Origin: Nocardia vermiculata NBRC 100427
GTDB taxonomy: Bacteria > Actinomycetota > Actinomycetes > Mycobacteriales > Mycobacteriaceae
Length of the DNA: 64,000 nt
Assembly (NCBI RefSeq): GCF_001613265.1
Contig: NZ_BDCA01000003.1
Span: 124,001 to 188,000, forward strand
Direction of reading: 5' to 3'
The position numbers were made by a program, and so were the translations under genes. Position 1 is the first letter of the stretch; each line of letters begins with the position of its first letter. Of this stretch, positions 63,459-64,000 are shown one piece after another. Below the pieces are notes generated by a model, which worked only from the letters and a program-made list of their open reading frames with translations, made no database searches and was not told the origin of the DNA.

Positions 63459-64000
63459 GGCCCGGGGCACCGGCGCCGGGTGCGCCCGGCCAGAAGGCCA
63501 AATCGTTCGGTCCGACACTGAAGCGGTTGCTGCGGCGCCTGGCGCCGGATCGGGTGGCTGTCACCGTGATCCTGGCGTTGACGGTCGCGGCGGTCGTGAT
63601 GAATACGCTGGGCCCGCAGATCCTGGGCAATGCGACCAACCTGATCTTCAACGGCGTCATCGGCAAACAGCTGCCGGAGGGCCTGACCAAGGATCAGGCC
63701 GTGGCCTCACTGCGCGAGCAGGGCCAGGACCGGCTCGCCGACATGTTCGCGTCGATGGATATCACGCCCGGTGTGGGCGTCGATTTCGGTGCGGTCGGCC
63801 AGGTTCTGACGTTGGTGCTGGTGCTGTATGTGCTGGCCTCGGTCTTCAACTGGTTGCAGGCGTATCTGCTGACCACCGTGATCAACCGGGCGGTGCAGCG
63901 GCTGCGCAGCGAGGTGGAGGACAAGCTGCATCGTTTGCCGCTGAGCTACTTCGACAGCAATGCCCGCGGCGATGTGCTCTCCCGGGTCACCAACGATGTC
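63455..64000 (+). CDS. Heterodimeric ABC exporter, second half (partial, 3' end outside window)
   Basis: The first 182 residues of an ABC half-transporter. After a Gly/Pro-rich start and basic stretch come two hydrophobic helices (VAVTVILALTVAAVVMN and LTLVLVLYVLASVFNWLQAYLL) separated by a loop of about 60 residues (KQLPEGLTKDQ to PGVGVDFGAVG), then the conserved LHRLPLSYFDSNARGDVLSRVTNDV. The loop is longer than in the first half, as in partner subunits of this type. The ATPase domain is beyond the edge. ATG 63455 overlaps the preceding stop. Confidence 0.9.
   Translation, partial: MRPGAPAPGAPGQKAKSFGPTLKRLLRRLAPDRVAVTVILALTVAAVVMNTLGPQILGNATNLIFNGVIGKQLPEGLTKDQAVASLREQGQDRLADMFASMDITPGVGVDFGAVGQVLTLVLVLYVLASVFNWLQAYLLTTVINRAVQRLRSEVEDKLHRLPLSYFDSNARGDVLSRVTNDV

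Overview
The window is about 64 kb of high-GC actinobacterial DNA. It carries arabinogalactan genes (aftA, dprE2, dprE1, glfT1, glfT2, wzm, wzt, rmlA/B/C), an antigen-85-like mycolyltransferase homologue, MmpL exporters, a proteasome activator (Bpa) and a mycothiol-dependent enzyme. This points to a mycolic-acid-containing member of the Mycobacteriales, most likely Nocardia; the genus is inferred from gene content and style, not from a marker gene.

Layout. (1) 1-4.3 kb: aftA (cut by the edge), dprE2, dprE1 and a divergent gtrA. (2) 4.4-11.1 kb: a hypothetical protein, an orphan XRE/DUF5753 regulator, rmlC-rmlA, an esterase, a secreted protein and rmlB, with a textbook Crp-type site between the last two. 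(3) 11.1-23.7 kb: a GtrB-like glycosyltransferase with a DUF2142 membrane protein, a second gtrA, glfT2, an SDR, then glfT1-wzt-wzm, bpa, an aminotransferase-fold protein and a quinone oxidoreductase. From memory, the last part matches the order around Rv3777-Rv3783 of M. tuberculosis. (4) 23.7-28.9 kb: MarR, a lipoprotein esterase, then an accessory segment of less GC-rich appearance: a PP2C-like phosphatase and HTH sensor pair divergent from a string of tiny genes, ending at tRNA-Ser(TGA). (5) 29-38 kb: NiCoT transporter, antigen-85-like protein, aminotransferase, a dienelactone-hydrolase-fold protein, two tRNAs, an Rpn-like nuclease, a mycothiol-dependent enzyme, DUF998, and a Vsr-Dcm pair. 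(6) 38.5-45.2 kb: a heterodimeric ABC exporter, glycolipid-binding protein, tyrA, the tRNA adenosine deaminase pair and tRNA-Ser(CGA). (7) 45.7-60.9 kb: GNAT, a 2108-residue fully reducing PKS, an alpha-oxoamine synthase, an LLM oxidoreductase, two tandem MmpL exporters and TetR. (8) 60.9-64 kb: Rrf2 regulator and a second heterodimeric ABC exporter whose genes are separated by a 72-bp tandem repeat.

How the genes work together. Regions 1-3 make decaprenyl-phosphoryl-arabinose, dTDP-rhamnose and the galactan, move the lipid-linked galactan across the membrane (Wzm-Wzt), and begin arabinan addition (AftA). The two GtrA proteins probably move polyprenyl-phosphate sugars.

The most notable candidate for an undescribed system is 45.7-60.9 kb. 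A single-module PKS with an iterative-looking acyltransferase and no thioesterase lies directly upstream of an alpha-oxoamine synthase. Together they would release a reduced acyl chain by decarboxylative condensation with an amino acid, giving a sphingoid-like amino-ketone lipid that the neighbouring MmpL proteins could export. This is inference from domain logic. Many start codons lie 6-7 bases after a TANNNT -10 box, so leaderless transcription is probably common here.
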